This document shows positions 37,600 through 50,951 of a stretch of 64,000 nt of DNA, one piece after another. The notes below the pieces were generated by a model, which was not told where the DNA came from, ran no database searches, and saw only the letters and a program-made list of their open reading frames with translations. The translations under genes were made by a program, and so were the position numbers. The number at the start of each line of letters is the position of its first letter. Within the stretch, counting starts at the first letter, position 1. Source of the stretch: Tetrahymena elliotti 4EA (lineage: Eukaryota; Ciliophora; Oligohymenophorea; Hymenostomatida; Tetrahymenidae); contig JH720303.1 of assembly GCA_000231825.2 (NCBI GenBank), forward strand, positions 1,202,574-1,266,573. Reading direction: 5' to 3'.

Positions 37600-40545
37600 T
37601 CAATCTATAAAGCGGATAAAAGATTCATAAAATTCAATTACTAAGTTTGGATATTTTAATTTAAGTTTATCACCTTCAACCCAGCTACTAATGAGCTACT
37701 CTTTTTTTTTACGAGGTGCCCAAGTTACTTTAAAGATGTATTAACCAACTAGATAAGGGTGGATATCCATAGCTATTATTCTATTTGGTTCATCCTTAAG
37801 ACTCAGATTACCTTCATACAAGGACTTTATAGATTTTTAAGGATCTTTAATTTCAGGGTTTTTAAGATGTTTAATTTCTTAAAATTGGCTAATTATAAAC
37901 TATTCATAGGTTTGGTCATTAAATTGTGGAATATTATTTTATGACCCATTATTATTTACATTCTGATTTGAATTTTATTTTTATAAGGTATTTTTATTTG
38001 TTGATTATATTAATTATATTTCCTTTTTATACTTTTGGTATTGTTATTTTATTTCTGGTTAGCTATATTAACTTAATTCTTGCAAACTTTTAGAAAGCCC
38101 ACCTAATTATCCTTATATGTCATTATAATTGCTTGAGCGAATTCTTTTCTATTTGACTTCATCTAAATACTAATTATGATGTTTATATGGCTATGAATCT
38201 TATATTTCGACTGAGTCATGTTTCTTGACTAAGCGAATTTTTGTAAATTTATCTTTATCTTCCTTTTCATTATGTAATTAATATTAAAGCTATGAGTTTT
38301 CTACAAGATCTTCATCTTCATCATCATCAATAGTAATCATTTTTGAATTACCATTTAACATTTTTGAGTTATTTAATTCCATTTTATTTGAATATATACT
38401 TGCTTAATTTTCAATATGAGGAAAGCTTTGCGAATACTAATCTTATAAAAGCTAATTATATTAAGAATCTTCAAAATATTTATTTTTTTGATTTGGGCCA
38501 TGAATAATTCTTTAAATACCCAAACCTGATAAATTTGTTGTCTATTATTCTTAAACAGATGAAATTATTTCCTAAGGAACCATACTATTTACCCAATAAA
38601 CTTAATTTTTCAAATAACTTTAATTAGAAATAGAATGTCTAAGCTGTAAATTTCTTTATGGGTCACTAAATTGCAAGTTGGATAAATTGTTACGTGGACT
38701 CGATTTATCTAAAAACTAATCACTATTTATTTAATCTCTATTATTATAATTATCAAATGAGTGAATTATTTAATTCTTTCCCCTATTACCTCCTGAAATA
38801 CTACCATCTTCAAATTCACGGCCAATATTCCTATTAAACTTTTTACCTTAAGTTGTATCATTATGAAGAAGCTCTGAGTCAATATTATTATTAGAAAAAA
38901 AAGCATTGGTATCTACATTCAAAAATGGATTATTAAACTATCTGTCCTAATGCTACAAATTTTCTAGATCTTATAAGGAATTAATGACTTCTTTTTGTTC
39001 CAATAAAATATGGGTGGAAGTTAACTTATTTGTTTCTCTTTTTCTTTTTTTTAAAAGTTTTGTTTCTAGCTCATTACCTTCCAAATCATTATTATTTTCC
39101 TTTTATAACTATGAAAATCCTCTAGCTTTTAGATTTGTTGAAATTTAATTTCCTTCTAACTATTCTTTATTATTTCCTTCTCTTTATTCCTCTTGTCCTT
39201 GTTCATCAGATTCTTCTCCATCCTCATTTTCTTCTTCTTCTTCTTCATCTTCTTCTTCCTCATCATCTTCTCCCTCCTCTTCACTGGAATCACTGCTTTG
39301 TTCTTTTTAACTATCAAGGTTTTCCTTGTCCTTTAGCTGCTTTTAGCTTTCAATTTATGAATGGGAGGGTATATATACATCTTGACCTTCATTTTATATA
39401 CTTTTTTAACAAAGAAACATTATTTTACTTATTAAATTTGTATTTTGAAGTAAAGAAATTCTAAATAATTACTCCTTTTTTGAGTTTTCTTCTTGTTATT
39501 ATGCTTTATTTTTACTAACAGAAATATTTTTTAATTCATCAGATGCTACTGCTTTTTATAAATTCTAAGAATTGGCGCCTATTTCATCAAAGATATCATC
39601 TACATTATCTTCTTCTTCAAGCTTCAGTTCTATATCTTATTTATGCATATCTGTTGACTTTTCTTCTTCTTCAAAATAATTGGTTTCTTTATCTTTCTTA
39701 ATTCTTTTAGATTATGTGGAAGAATAAGTCCTTTTTAACTTCTTTGCTTTTGTATTCAAAGCCCTTTGTTCTTTAGACTATCCATTTAGGTTTAGGGATT
39801 TCTTTGTTTGATATTTACGTTTTCTCTTGTCAATTTTTTTATTTAAGTTTTCTTCATCTTCGCTCTCTTTATCTTATTTAGAACCATCATATTGATCTTT
39901 CTTTTTTCTTTTAGTTATTTTTTTCCTCAATTTATTGGCATCTCTTTCTTTTTAGCTTTTCTCATCATTTCTATGGCTACTATTCTCTTCTGATTGTTCT
40001 TCTATTTTAAGTTTAACTTGCTATTTGCTAATTATTTTTAAATAGCTATCCTCATCTTAATTTTCATTTTCATCACTACCATCATCGTCTGATTCACTGC
40101 CCTCTACACCTTTTTTCTTTTTTTTATTATATTTGCGTCTTATTTTATCTACGAATTTGCCTTTTTCATCTAATAGATTTTCACGCTTCAAACAACCTAC
40201 AAACATTTTCCAAGCATCTGAGCCTATCATCTTCTTATTGTCATAGAATTTATCATAAAACTCTTTCAAATTAAAGTAGCAATTCCTAACATTCTAAAAG
40301 GGTTCCCATGTGTTATCATTATCATCCCAACCTTTCCATTTTATGTAAAATCTAAGATCGTATTTACCAAAACTTTTAATTCTTTAAATTGACTCAACCT
40401 CATAATAACCCTCAGCTAACTGAGTCTGCTATTAATGAGAAACTTCTATTGCCTTTTTAATATTCCTTTTTATCTTTTTTCGCCCTTTTGTTTACTTTTT
40501 TTTTTACATTTAGAATTCATACTATTAAGCCTGTTAAAAATCCAT
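37600..40545 (-). CDS. Large HP1-like protein: chromodomain plus chromoshadow domain
   Basis: Exon 1 40545-39473 and exon 2 39400-37600 give 957 residues ending in TGA. The 72-nt intron is also open in frame, so 981 residues is possible. The ATG is the first after an in-frame TGA. The chromodomain (about 47-103) reads GYYEVESIQRI, FYIKWKGWDDND and NTWEPFQNV. The three aromatic-cage positions (Tyr 48 or 49, Trp 70, Trp 73) are occupied, so methyl-lysine histone binding is expected. A long Lys/Glu-rich nuclear-type region, an acidic tract near the exon junction and an Asn/Ser-rich stretch follow. The last 70 residues match a chromoshadow domain (GQYIFKVTWAP, then YPNLVIEFYESFIRF, compare VVISFYEERLTW in HP1), the dimerisation and partner-binding module. 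Role: heterochromatin protein of the nucleus. Typical HP1 proteins are about 200 residues; the extra 700 lie between the two domains. Confidence 0.88.
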
Positions 40546-41674
40546 GAACTTACTGCTATGATGCCCTTTCAACTTCCTTTCACTATTTTTCACTTATGGT
40601 GCAAAAAATAAATAAATATTAATATATATACAAAAAATTCATTGAAATATCATAAATATCTAAAAATTCTATCATTTTATTATTGAATAGCTCATGATAA
40701 AATTTACTTTATTTTAGAAGTTGATTTTGTGATTGCTATTGCTACCCCTTTAACTACTATTAATATTATTTAATCTAAGTTAATAATTTTTTAAATAATA
40801 GATCTCTTTTAAAGATTAATTAATTATTGATTGATATTGCTATCTTTTTACATTAAAAATTTAGTTTTTTCATAAAGTTAATTTTAAAAGGAGACATAAA
40901 ATCTCTTTTTGTTTTATCTTTCTAGTTATTTTTCATTTCTTTTTGACTTTTATGCATATCATTTTTGATGCACATTTAAGTATTTCAATCTTTCTAAAAA
41001 CACAATCCAATATTTTACATGATTATTATATTATTAATGATTATTTATTATCATTATTTTTTGCGCCCAGATTAATAACCCTCCCATTTTAAAATATTTA
41101 TTGGATTTTGTATAATCAAATCATAAACACTATCATGATTTTTTGCTAAATTAAATTACCTAACTGAATTTTTATTTTTATAACACTTATGTTTTAAGCT
41201 CTAAAATAAATAAAACGACGAAAAAATAATAATTCTAAAAATTTATGATAAAAAAATAAAATTAATTTATAATCAAAGATAACCTAAAATCAAGTTATAT
41301 TTTTATAAAGCAGGTAAGATCTTTGAGATGATAAAACAATAAATTACATTTTAGATCCTAAAATATTTTTTTTAGAAAGAAGCTAATTTTGTGGAGTAAA
41401 TTTATGTTATGCTCTTTTCACTTTTTTTTAGATATTAGTAGATAAAAGATATTTTACTTTAAAATATTTTTTAGAATTGTTTAGAAATATTCAACCAAAT
41501 AAAAAAAGAAAAAAAAATTATAGATTTGATAGAATATTTTGAAATGGAAAGAAATGATATAAACACAAAAGTAAATGAATTCAATTTATTAAGATTGGAT
41601 AAATCAATTATGAGAAAAATCAATTTATTAATAATTTTTTATATTTAATTGAATTTAATTAATTATTTTAATTT
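40546..41674. other. Intergenic, no supported gene
   Basis: 1.1 kb, AT-rich, between the HP1-like start and the phosphatase gene stop. An in-frame TGA upstream of 40545 argues against a longer HP1-like exon 1. No other feature recognised. Confidence 0.5.
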
Positions 41675-44600
41675 TCAGTCTAACTTTAAATTTAAATGAG
41701 GATTTTAAATACCATTTTAAATATTTTGAATCATTTATTCTTTTAAACTTTTCAATGCTTTTCTAACATCAGGAACTTTTTTAGTAGCTATCTCTTTTAA
41801 TAGAGGAAGTAATTCACATAGAGCTGTATCATTTGGATCAGAAAACCATCCTTTAATAAAGATACCATTTTCAGGTTGTAATTAAAAGTTATCTGCAACG
41901 TTATCTATAATTATCGTTTTTTCCAATGGTCTTCCTATACGAGATAGGTCTTTTATAAATACATTTCCTATATGCACTGCATGCTACCTAAATAGTCTAT
42001 AAGATACATGTTTATTAGGGTCTAAGTTATCAAGGACCCAGTTAGCATAATCAGGCATAGCAGCAGTAAATACTACTATTTCGTAATATTCTGATAGAAT
42101 TTATAAAAATTAATTAGCGAATGGACGAACAACAAATTATCCACCATTATTTGTTTCACTATAATGAACTAAAGTTTCATCTAAATCTAATACAAGAGTG
42201 TACTCAAATTGTTTGGAATTTACTTTTTCTTCTTTTTAGCATTTTAAATTTGTAGAGCTATGACTAGCAAGAGATGAGCTTTTTCTTCTGTTTCCTGTTG
42301 TGAAAATTTATGGAGTAGGAGATTGTATTTTTTTATCAATATCTAACTAATTAAATGTATTTCTATGCCCTTAAGCATAAAAATTAGGAGTAGCGCTTCT
42401 TTTGGTTGTAATACAGTTAGTTTATCCCTTATTTAATTACTTACTAAGACTTCTTTATGTTCTACCATTAACTTTTTCTGTATTAGGATTTTATAATTTT
42501 GGTTACTTATTTTGATTCTAGTTATTCATATTCGATTTTTCTTATTATTTTTATGTTTAGTTATTAGTTTATTGTTCTTCTTTAGGCTGGGTTTCAACTG
42601 TTGTTGTTTCCTTTTCTTGTAAATCATTATCTTTATTTTTGTTACTTTTATTATTACTACTGTCATTTGTGTCATTATTTTAACTGTTTATGAGTTCACT
42701 ATCAGCTTTTTTTAATTTTTCTTTTGGTGGTAAGTAAGGTGGTGGACAGACAGCAAGGAAAGGGAGTGGCTAGAATCCTATGTTATTTTCCAAAATAGTC
42801 AAATACAAAGCAAATATATTTAACATTTAAATGATTGTTTCTTCAACACTCAATGATTTTTCAATAATTTTTGAAACATTTTAAACATGGTTATAAAAAT
42901 CCTTATCATGTTTAGTTACAGAACGATATAAGTTAAGTAAAATTTCATTATTTTGTTTCATTGCTAAAAAATAATCTTGAATTTTATTCATTTTTTTCCT
43001 ATAGATATTTTGGGATGCAATATCTTTTATCAAAGCAAACATATTTATTAATTATTCAGGATATTTATTGTTCTAACAAAAGGTTTTAATATTAACATCT
43101 TAATCATTCAGACACATTAACTATTTATGTGATTAGAAAACTCTTGAAATAATTAAATCTATCAGCAAGACAAAGTTCAAGTGTATATATGATGCTATAT
43201 TTCTTATGCTGTTTATGTTATTCATAAAAGTTTTTCTATCCAAATAGTTATGCAAAAGAACTATTATTCCTAGATTTTCTAAATTCATTTAATTCCTTAT
43301 TATCTTTCTTGATTTTTCATCATTAAAAAGAGTTGTAAAGTTATCAAAATTGCGAGAACGGACTAAAATCAAATACTAGCTACAGTAATTTACTACAGAA
43401 TTATAACATCTTGTAGCATTCTGAGATTTAAAGCAACCATTCAGTTCCTATTACCAAAATAATATTTTTATTAATATAAAAGGAAGAAATAAATAAATAA
43501 CAATAATGAAAGTAAAATATTGAAGAAATTACAGATATTTGCTATTCCCATAAAATAATAGTTTAAAAATCTAACTTGTTGAGGATGTCATCTTTTGTCA
43601 AATTATTGCTTTATATTTAATTTTATTTATCAATTCCATCATTATTTTACGCCGTGGAAAGATCACTTAACAATTAATTTGATTGTACAAATTAAATATC
43701 TTTAGTATCAAGTTATATTTGTTAATTTTACTCATTCTAATTTTTTCTATTCTAGTCATTGCTTGAGATCTAAGATAGCATTTGAATCTACTAATCAAAT
43801 ATTTTTTATTTATCCAAGTTATCTTGGTTAGATTGCTTTACTTTCTCTTACTCTTCCTAAATAGATTTAATATCTTTATGAAGTGTACTATTGTTTTCAT
43901 AAGAAATAATAAGTGAGCTATTAGCACTAGACTCTTTATCGTAACCTGATATAGATTCATTTTATTTTTCAAATTTATTTGGTAAATTATCACTGTTATT
44001 TGCTTAAAGAATTTATGAAGTTTACTAAGGTGCTAAGCTTTAGCTATTCATTATGTTTATATTTGTATTTACATCATCGTTTTCCTAAATATCCTCTTCG
44101 TTATACTGCTAAATAGAATAATTTTATGTAAATTAGTCTTTATTCTGGTTATTTTTAGAATTCTAATTAATTTAATTCTATTGACCATTTTATTATATTT
44201 GCTTATTTGATCTAGATTAATTATTTGTATTCGATTCGCTTTCTATATTTGAGATATAACAAGACTCATTTTATGTCATACTGACATTTTAACTTTAACT
44301 ATTTGAATAACTTTGATTTTTTTTTAAAATAGCAGATTCACTCTTTTATTCTTTATCCTGTTCATTTTCGTTAATTGAAGAAGCAAAATTTTCTTAAACA
44401 TTTTTTTGTAAAGTTGAATCTTCCATAATTAAAGAGTTCTCTACATTATTCCTTTATAAAGAGTTTATTTTTATATAGTTTTCTTCTGTTATTTAAAATA
44501 AATGTTTAATAGTAAAATCAAATTTAAAATAAAACTGACCTTGTATTGAGCTTGAGTACTACTTGAGAGGCTCTCTTTCTTCTTTCCAATTATCTAAATC

Positions 44601-46602
44601 TTCTTCAAATTATTTATTTTAAAATACCTAGAAAGATTAGTCCAATTTTATTTTTTCAGGAGAGTTAAAATGTGTAATTTGGGAACCTTTAATTATTTTA
44701 TCATCTTCATTAATTGTCAATGTGCAATCGTTTTCATCCTCTAGAATTATATCTTCATGTTTGGTGTTTATTTTCAGATTTTAAAATTGATTTTAATCTA
44801 CTACTTGATGAAATTATTAGTTATTAGTATTTTATTACTTGATATTGCTCTTAATTGCATTTTATTATTTGTTTTGGCTCAATAAGGTATTATTTCCATA
44901 CTGAGGAGTATACCTTTAATAAGCACTTTTTATCTCTTCTAATCTTATTTTTGTTTGAGTTTTATTAGTATTAATTTATGAAACAATAGGCTATTATTGT
45001 AGGTATTAATTAAACAACAATCTATTATTTTAATTTTATTATGAATTATTTCTAGCAGTTTATACGTTATATGTTGGAGAACAATTTTCATTACTTATTT
45101 CTTATTGCATTTAACTTTTTTAAGGACTGTTTTTTATTAGAAAACCTTCTTTTTCAGAAAAAATCTTATAACCACTATAATTAGTTTACTTTTGTAATTT
45201 TAACTTTTGTTTCATATTCAAAATTTAATTCTATTTATATCTCCCTTCAAATGATAGGTCATCTATTATTTCATCAGTTGGTGAAATCATTCCTTAAAAA
45301 AAGAAATTTAAAATAATTTATCTTGATTAAAACAAGAGTAAAAATATAATTTAAATAAGATAAAAATATTTAGCTTATTTTAAATGATTTGCTTTTAATA
45401 AACTATTTTTTAAGTTAAAATTATTACGAATTGAATTGTCTTTGCTGTTTTGATGAGAGTAAGTTTCTCTACGAACTGCAGCAGAATTATTGTCATCTTA
45501 TTTATTTAGCTATTTGATATCTAATTAAGTACTTTTTTTTCTTATCTTTATTGAGTTCATGTTTTAATTGTTAGATTTATTCATATTAGAATTCACGATA
45601 TTTTCTTAGAGTATTTTAGGAGTTGCTCTACCTTACATAGCAGGTTTTGAAGCTAATACTCTGTCAAACTGACTTTAAGAACTTTTATTTGATTAAATAA
45701 TTTAAGGAAATTCATAAACATCAGAATTACTTGGCCTTCTTTTTTAATATCCATTTTCATTTAACTTCTAAAAAATTTTCATGCTGTTATTTTAATATTC
45801 TGAATTTATAGTTGTATTTTAACTTGTGGCTGGAAATGGTTAATGTTATTATTGCTTAGAGCCACTTTAGCAAACAATATCGTTTATGTTGATTGTATTA
45901 TTTTATTCTTAAATATTCTTTTATTAGCTAAAATTTTAGGTCATTCCAAAATGATTCCTTTTTCCAGCAGGACTACCATTTAAGCTCTGATTTGCTCTCT
46001 CTCTTTTAACTTATAATTTCTCTATTGTTTTAATAATGTTACATGTTTACAACTTTATAAAAATTCTTTTTTTTTTAAATTTAAGGATTACGTTTTTAAG
46101 CTACTTTCTACATGTTTGGAGCTTCAAGATTTATAAAATTGTTCATTTTTTTAACATTTTATGTTTAATCAAACGAGCTATTTAAAGCTTGTTGCTTTCT
46201 ATTATTAAATTATGTTTTTGCTAAATTATTTCTTTCTATCTAAGAAGATGCACCTTCTCTATATAACTTTGTCATATTCAAATCATTTTATTATGGGTAA
46301 TTATAATTTTTGTTTTCTTAAACTTATTAATCTACATTAATTTTCTTTTTAATTGTTCGCTCTGCTTCAATACTACTAAATTCAATATCAACATATTTAT
46401 TTTAAATGCTGTTAGAATTGAGCTCAGGTGAGTTTTTTTCTAAATTAAAAGGAGATATTTATGGAGTAAATGAACCTTCATTAGGATTAATTTTAGATTT
46501 TTGTTTTTCCTTTTACCATTTTTCAGCAGATTATGGTGCTGAAATAAGGGTTTTATTTGAATATATATCCTAATCATTTAAATCTACTCTAGCGCTGGAC
46601 AT
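41675..46602 (-). CDS. FCP1/SCP-type phosphatase with very long N-terminal extension
   Basis: Exons 46602-46051, 46019-44540, 44485-43533 and 43447-41675 give about 1,585 residues and TGA. The last 180 or so residues are a HAD-superfamily FCP1/SCP (NIF) phosphatase domain. The catalytic motif is LVLDLDETLVHYSE (Asp-x-Asp-x-Thr). Then come VVFTAAMPDYANWVLDNLDP, HVSYRLFRQH, KDLSRIGRPLEKTIIIDN and a C-terminal PLLKEIA helix. The family dephosphorylates Ser/Thr, classically in the RNA polymerase II C-terminal domain or in lipin pathways. Upstream lie a helical region (about 1,000-1,230) ending in a proline-rich FLAVCPPPYLPP segment and about 1,000 residues of Asn/Gln/Ser/Lys-rich disordered sequence. 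Doubtful: the first intron would be only 31 nt (46020-46050) next to a 10-base T run, so a base-count error there is an alternative. A second intron may hide at about 45300-45420. Confidence 0.82.
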
Positions 46603-47571
46603 ATTATCTTTCTTAAATCTATTTATTAAGTTTGAAGTATTAGTAAGATAAAATAAAGATTAATGTAGAAATATTTTGTTAATAGCTTGCCAGGCAGTGT
46701 AACCTAAAAATGAAAAAAAATATTTTCTTAGTGAAGATAGCACAAACTGAAATTGAAAAAAAGAGGTTTTGAAATAAATACATTAAAACTTATTTAGAAG
46801 AAGTTTCTTATTCATGTATTTTATGTCTCATATTTCTATTAGGAATGCTATACTCTTTCATAAATTAATGAAAAGAAATTAATTTATTTTTGATTCCCAA
46901 AATTATAACAATTATTTATGGCTATTCAATAAAAAATATATGAAAATTTAATAAATTTGTCAACACAAATTATTGTTTATAAAAACTTAACCCCAGCCAT
47001 AATTTTATTTAGTTTTTTACAAAGCCATTCATTTCTTTAGCTTTCAATTAATCGATTTAGTATTTGATTTGATTTTGCAAATATCATAATGTAAATAAGC
47101 ATCATAACGGAATATTGAATACTTCTTAAAGATATTGGCAACAATTGATTTAATAAAATAAATTTATTTTAAAAGAAAAAGAAAATGTAAAAAAACTTAA
47201 AAAGAAAAAATATTAAAATAATATCAAAAATAACAAAAAAAATAAATGAGTAGAAATATGAAAAATAAATTTATTTGAATTCTCTAGAATCTTTTTTAAG
47301 AAAATTATTTGGTTCAAATTTAGAGAGGAAGATAATAATATAATTTTACATTTTAAATAAAACAACAAAATGTTTATTGTAAATTTAGTCGTTTTAAGAT
47401 CTATTTAGTAAGTAATTAATACCAGTAATATATTTCTTTATTCATTTATTCAAGAAATTTAGATTTAAATTAATCTTTAAAAATAATTTATTAGATTTAT
47501 TTAAAATTCTCACTAAAAAGACCTATTAAAGTAGAATTTACAAAAGTTAACAATAAATCTTTCAAAATAAA
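46603..47571. other. Divergent promoter region
   Basis: 0.97 kb between two divergent ATGs, so it should hold the promoters of both the phosphatase gene and the phosphodiesterase-like gene. AT-rich, with no recognisable motif or RNA. Confidence 0.5.
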
Positions 47572-50500
47572 ATGGATAAACTCTTTGATTTACTAAAAAA
47601 AGATTAAACTGTTAAAGAGAAGTCCCAAGTAAAAGTCATTTATGATTTAAATAATAATGATTATAATGGCTTTGGGTAAGATCAAATCAAATTAGATTGC
47701 GGGGCTACTTTAATTAACACTCCAGCTGGGTATATATAATTTGGAATTCCTCCTGGATGCTTAACTGAACTTATTAGTAAGCAATTGCAAGTTCCGATTT
47801 ACTTTATTGTACCTTCAATTAGATTTCATAAAAAATATGCTGTAAATCTATGTGATTTTATATATCTTGCATTCTATAACTATTTGAGAGGGAAGAAAAC
47901 TTTTTTAATTTGCAATCCATTAACTCCACTACATTTGAGATAAGTATTTAAAGAATTATGGCCTATATGGGATGACTCAGTTATTCATAAGGATATTGAT
48001 TTCTATTCTTCTATTGATAAGAATCCTATTCCTAATTTTTCAGCAGAATTTAAATATTTAAGAAATATGTTTTAGCAATTCAACAAGGAAATGCCTTTTG
48101 ATGATATGATAGATTTTATAGTTATTGATAAAAAAACAGGTAAATTTATTAAAATTCTTAAATGAGGCATCATGTTGTTTATTTGCAAAATTATTTTAGC
48201 ATACTTTAACTTAGCTAACTAGCTGTTAATGTTAATAAAGATATTGTAGCTTTAATAATATAGCTTAAGTTTCAAATTTTTTTGAATTAGCCTAAAAATT
48301 CCCAAAATAATTTTACTTGAGTGATAAATTTTTTGAAACAAAATAAAATTAGGTTGTGAAATAGGAGAGTCTATTCACATTAAAAGAAGAGGAGAGGAAA
48401 TTGCTATTAATGTCAATGATACTGAAGTAGCATCTATTTAAGATAAAGTAGATATAAATTATGTTGAAGAAGTCAATTGGGATGACATTCTTAAAAAGAA
48501 GTATGATATAAACGATGTCTTAAGAAAAAGTTAAAATGCTTAGGTATTTTTCAAAAAAAAATCTTTTGAAAATAATTATTTTTATATTTCGCTTAGACTG
48601 TCAAAAATTAATCCTTACATTTAGACACAAGCAAGCACTTCGCAATTACATATTTGCCTAAACTTAATAAAGACGAACTTGAAGAAGAATCTCATGGTTT
48701 TATTATTTGGATTAATGGCAGAGGACTACTTGTAGATCCTCCTGTATTTACTAGTTAAATTTTAATTAAAATGCATATTTCTAGCAGTGTAATAGAATGG
48801 ATTATTATAACTTAAGGAAGCTCAAGAAGTGATTTAGGAGCATTTTAACTTATGTTTTAAAATTCAAAAATTGAACTTATTACTACTCGCCAAATTTATG
48901 ATTCTTTTTTGAAAAAATACTCAGATCTCAGTAATATGCCTGCTGACTTCCTTAATAGAATTCTTAAATTTAGACCTATTTCAATAGGTGCTCCTCTTGT
49001 AGTTAAAACATGCAAATTCAAATTTTTCTATACTCTAAATATTATTCCTTCACTTGGATTTGAAGCCTAAGTAGAAAACCAACAATTTTACTATGGGGGA
49101 GATACAATTCTAACAAAATAAATGTAATAAATTAACTTTGAATATAATTTTAATAATATTTTAGCTATCACTCACTCAATAAAATTTAATTTATATTGAA
49201 AAAAGTTTAGAAGACATGAAATCAAAAGGTGTCATTAATTAGGATAGATATAATTAAGTAAGCGCTTTAATAATAATTGTCTATTTAATTTATTACTTCT
49301 TTTTGTTAATAGATTTTAAACAAGACAAAATGGAAAAACTCTTAGCTAAGAATGTTCTATGTAGGTGAGCATCCTTGGCATTCATAAATTGAGGATTTTT
49401 TGAATATGGAAGAATTTAAAGACCCTCATTAACGACATAAAACTGTTTTAATTACTAAAAGTCCAACTGTCCTGAAAAAAATTGTTGAAGCTGGATTTGC
49501 TACACCTTCAAGCATAGGATATGGTGTTGACATAAATTTATATGATAAAAAGTCTTCAAAAATAAAGAGTTCTGATATTGAGAATATGAAAAAAATGGAA
49601 TTGCAGAAAAAGATTGATCTGTTATGTACAATTGAAATTTTTGAGAGTATTTCAATAAAAAATTTTAGAGATCTTCTTTAATCTGCTAAAGAGGAATATT
49701 ATGATCCTGGTGAATATGTAATTAGATAAGGTACTATTGGTACTAAATTTTACTTTGTTATGAGTGGAATAGTTTGTATTTTTGATGATGCTAGATCGTA
49801 AATTTATTAATTAAAGATATTCATTCCTTTAAATTTAAATTAAATACCTTTTTATAAAATATTAGGCTGTCTAGGTTTTGTCCTACTGGTAGTTATTTTG
49901 GTGAAACAGCTCTTAAAGTAGATAGTACAAGAAGAGGTGCAAAGTAATCCTAGAAAATACAATCAAAATTAATTTACCTAAAAATATCTATATTTTAGAA
50001 ATTACATTTTTCTAACAATTTTAATAGAACTTTTTTTTACTCATTTTTATTTTTATAATAGCGTTATTGCTGTAACTCCTTGTGAGCTTCTTTCTTTAGA
50101 AAAGCAAGATTTTTTCTTTATTTTTGGTGAGGAAAAAGATGAATCAGCTCCAATTATTTAAAAGTTACTGTCAATGTATACTTCAAGAAGAAAAAACACA
50201 GTAAATTTATTAAAAAAGTAAAATTTTTGATATTCAAGTGCTTAAAGCTAAATAATCAATAACAAATATTTTTCTATAAAAAGAAACGAAATCTTCAAGG
50301 AGCTTAATGAACAATAAAAAACTGAAATGGAAATGATTTTCAGAGAAGCTAAAGTAAATAAAATTGCAAGTATATATATTAAACTAACAGAAATTTAAAT
50401 TATTCCTAGTTTGAAACAAACAAATTGATTTGGACAAAAGGAGAAGAAGCAAGATTTGCTATTTTTATAAAAGAAGGTTCAATTAAATTCAGTGACTGTG

Positions 50501-50703
50501 AAGAATAAAAGAATCCTGAAATGGGAGAGGGTTTCTTTATTGGAGAAATAGATTCTCTAGTTAATGACAAACCTCTAACAACTACTCTAATTTCATTAAA
50601 GCCTACAGAAGTTTTTATAGTAGACAAAAATGATTTAGTTAGTTTCTTTAAGAAGAACTTAGGTATTCTACTAAAGTTAAATTATTTAAAGTATTTCAAA
50701 TGA
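47572..50703 (+). CDS. Phosphodiesterase-like protein: degenerate metallo-beta-lactamase fold plus cyclic-nucleotide-binding domains
   Basis: Nine exons (47572-48139, 48353-48543, 48597-49123, 49206-49257, 49313-49797, 49866-49943, 50062-50200, 50300-50353, 50410-50703), all in phase, give 795 residues and TGA. Residues 1 to about 460 resemble the MBL-fold cyclic-nucleotide phosphodiesterases known from Dictyostelium GbpA/GbpB: DCGATLINTPAGYIQFGIPP, GFIIWINGRGLLVDPP, YYGGDT and MKSKGVINQDRY. Where that family carries the zinc motif (T-H-x-H-x-D-H-D-x-G) this protein reads ITQGSSRSDLGAFQ, so every zinc ligand is replaced. A cyclic-nucleotide-binding domain follows (about 560-680; YDPGEYVIRQG, then FGETALKVDSTRRGA with the phosphate-cassette Gly-Glu and Arg). 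A second one (about 700-795; EARFAIFIKEGSIKF, GEIDSLVNDKPL) lacks the Arg. It probably senses cyclic nucleotide without hydrolysing it (inference). The least certain junction is 49124-49205. Confidence 0.8.
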
Positions 50704-50951
50704 GATATTTGTTTTAAATTATCTATATTAATGTTGTTAGAAGTATATTTTGTTATCTATGTATGTATATATATTTATTTGCTATGAATCTAAAATATGC
50801 AAGCAATAGAAAAGAAATACAGTAGTTAAGTTAATTTATCAGTTCATTTTATAGAATTTTTTGTTTTAAAAGTCTAATTAATTTTAAATAATACCAAAAA
50901 AATCAAAAAAAAAATAAAATAATAAAAAAGTAATCAAAACTATTAAATAAC

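Noticed and set aside
39135..39464. Plus-strand Leu/His-rich frame
   Set aside because: Antisense of the acidic Glu/Asp tract of the HP1-like gene.
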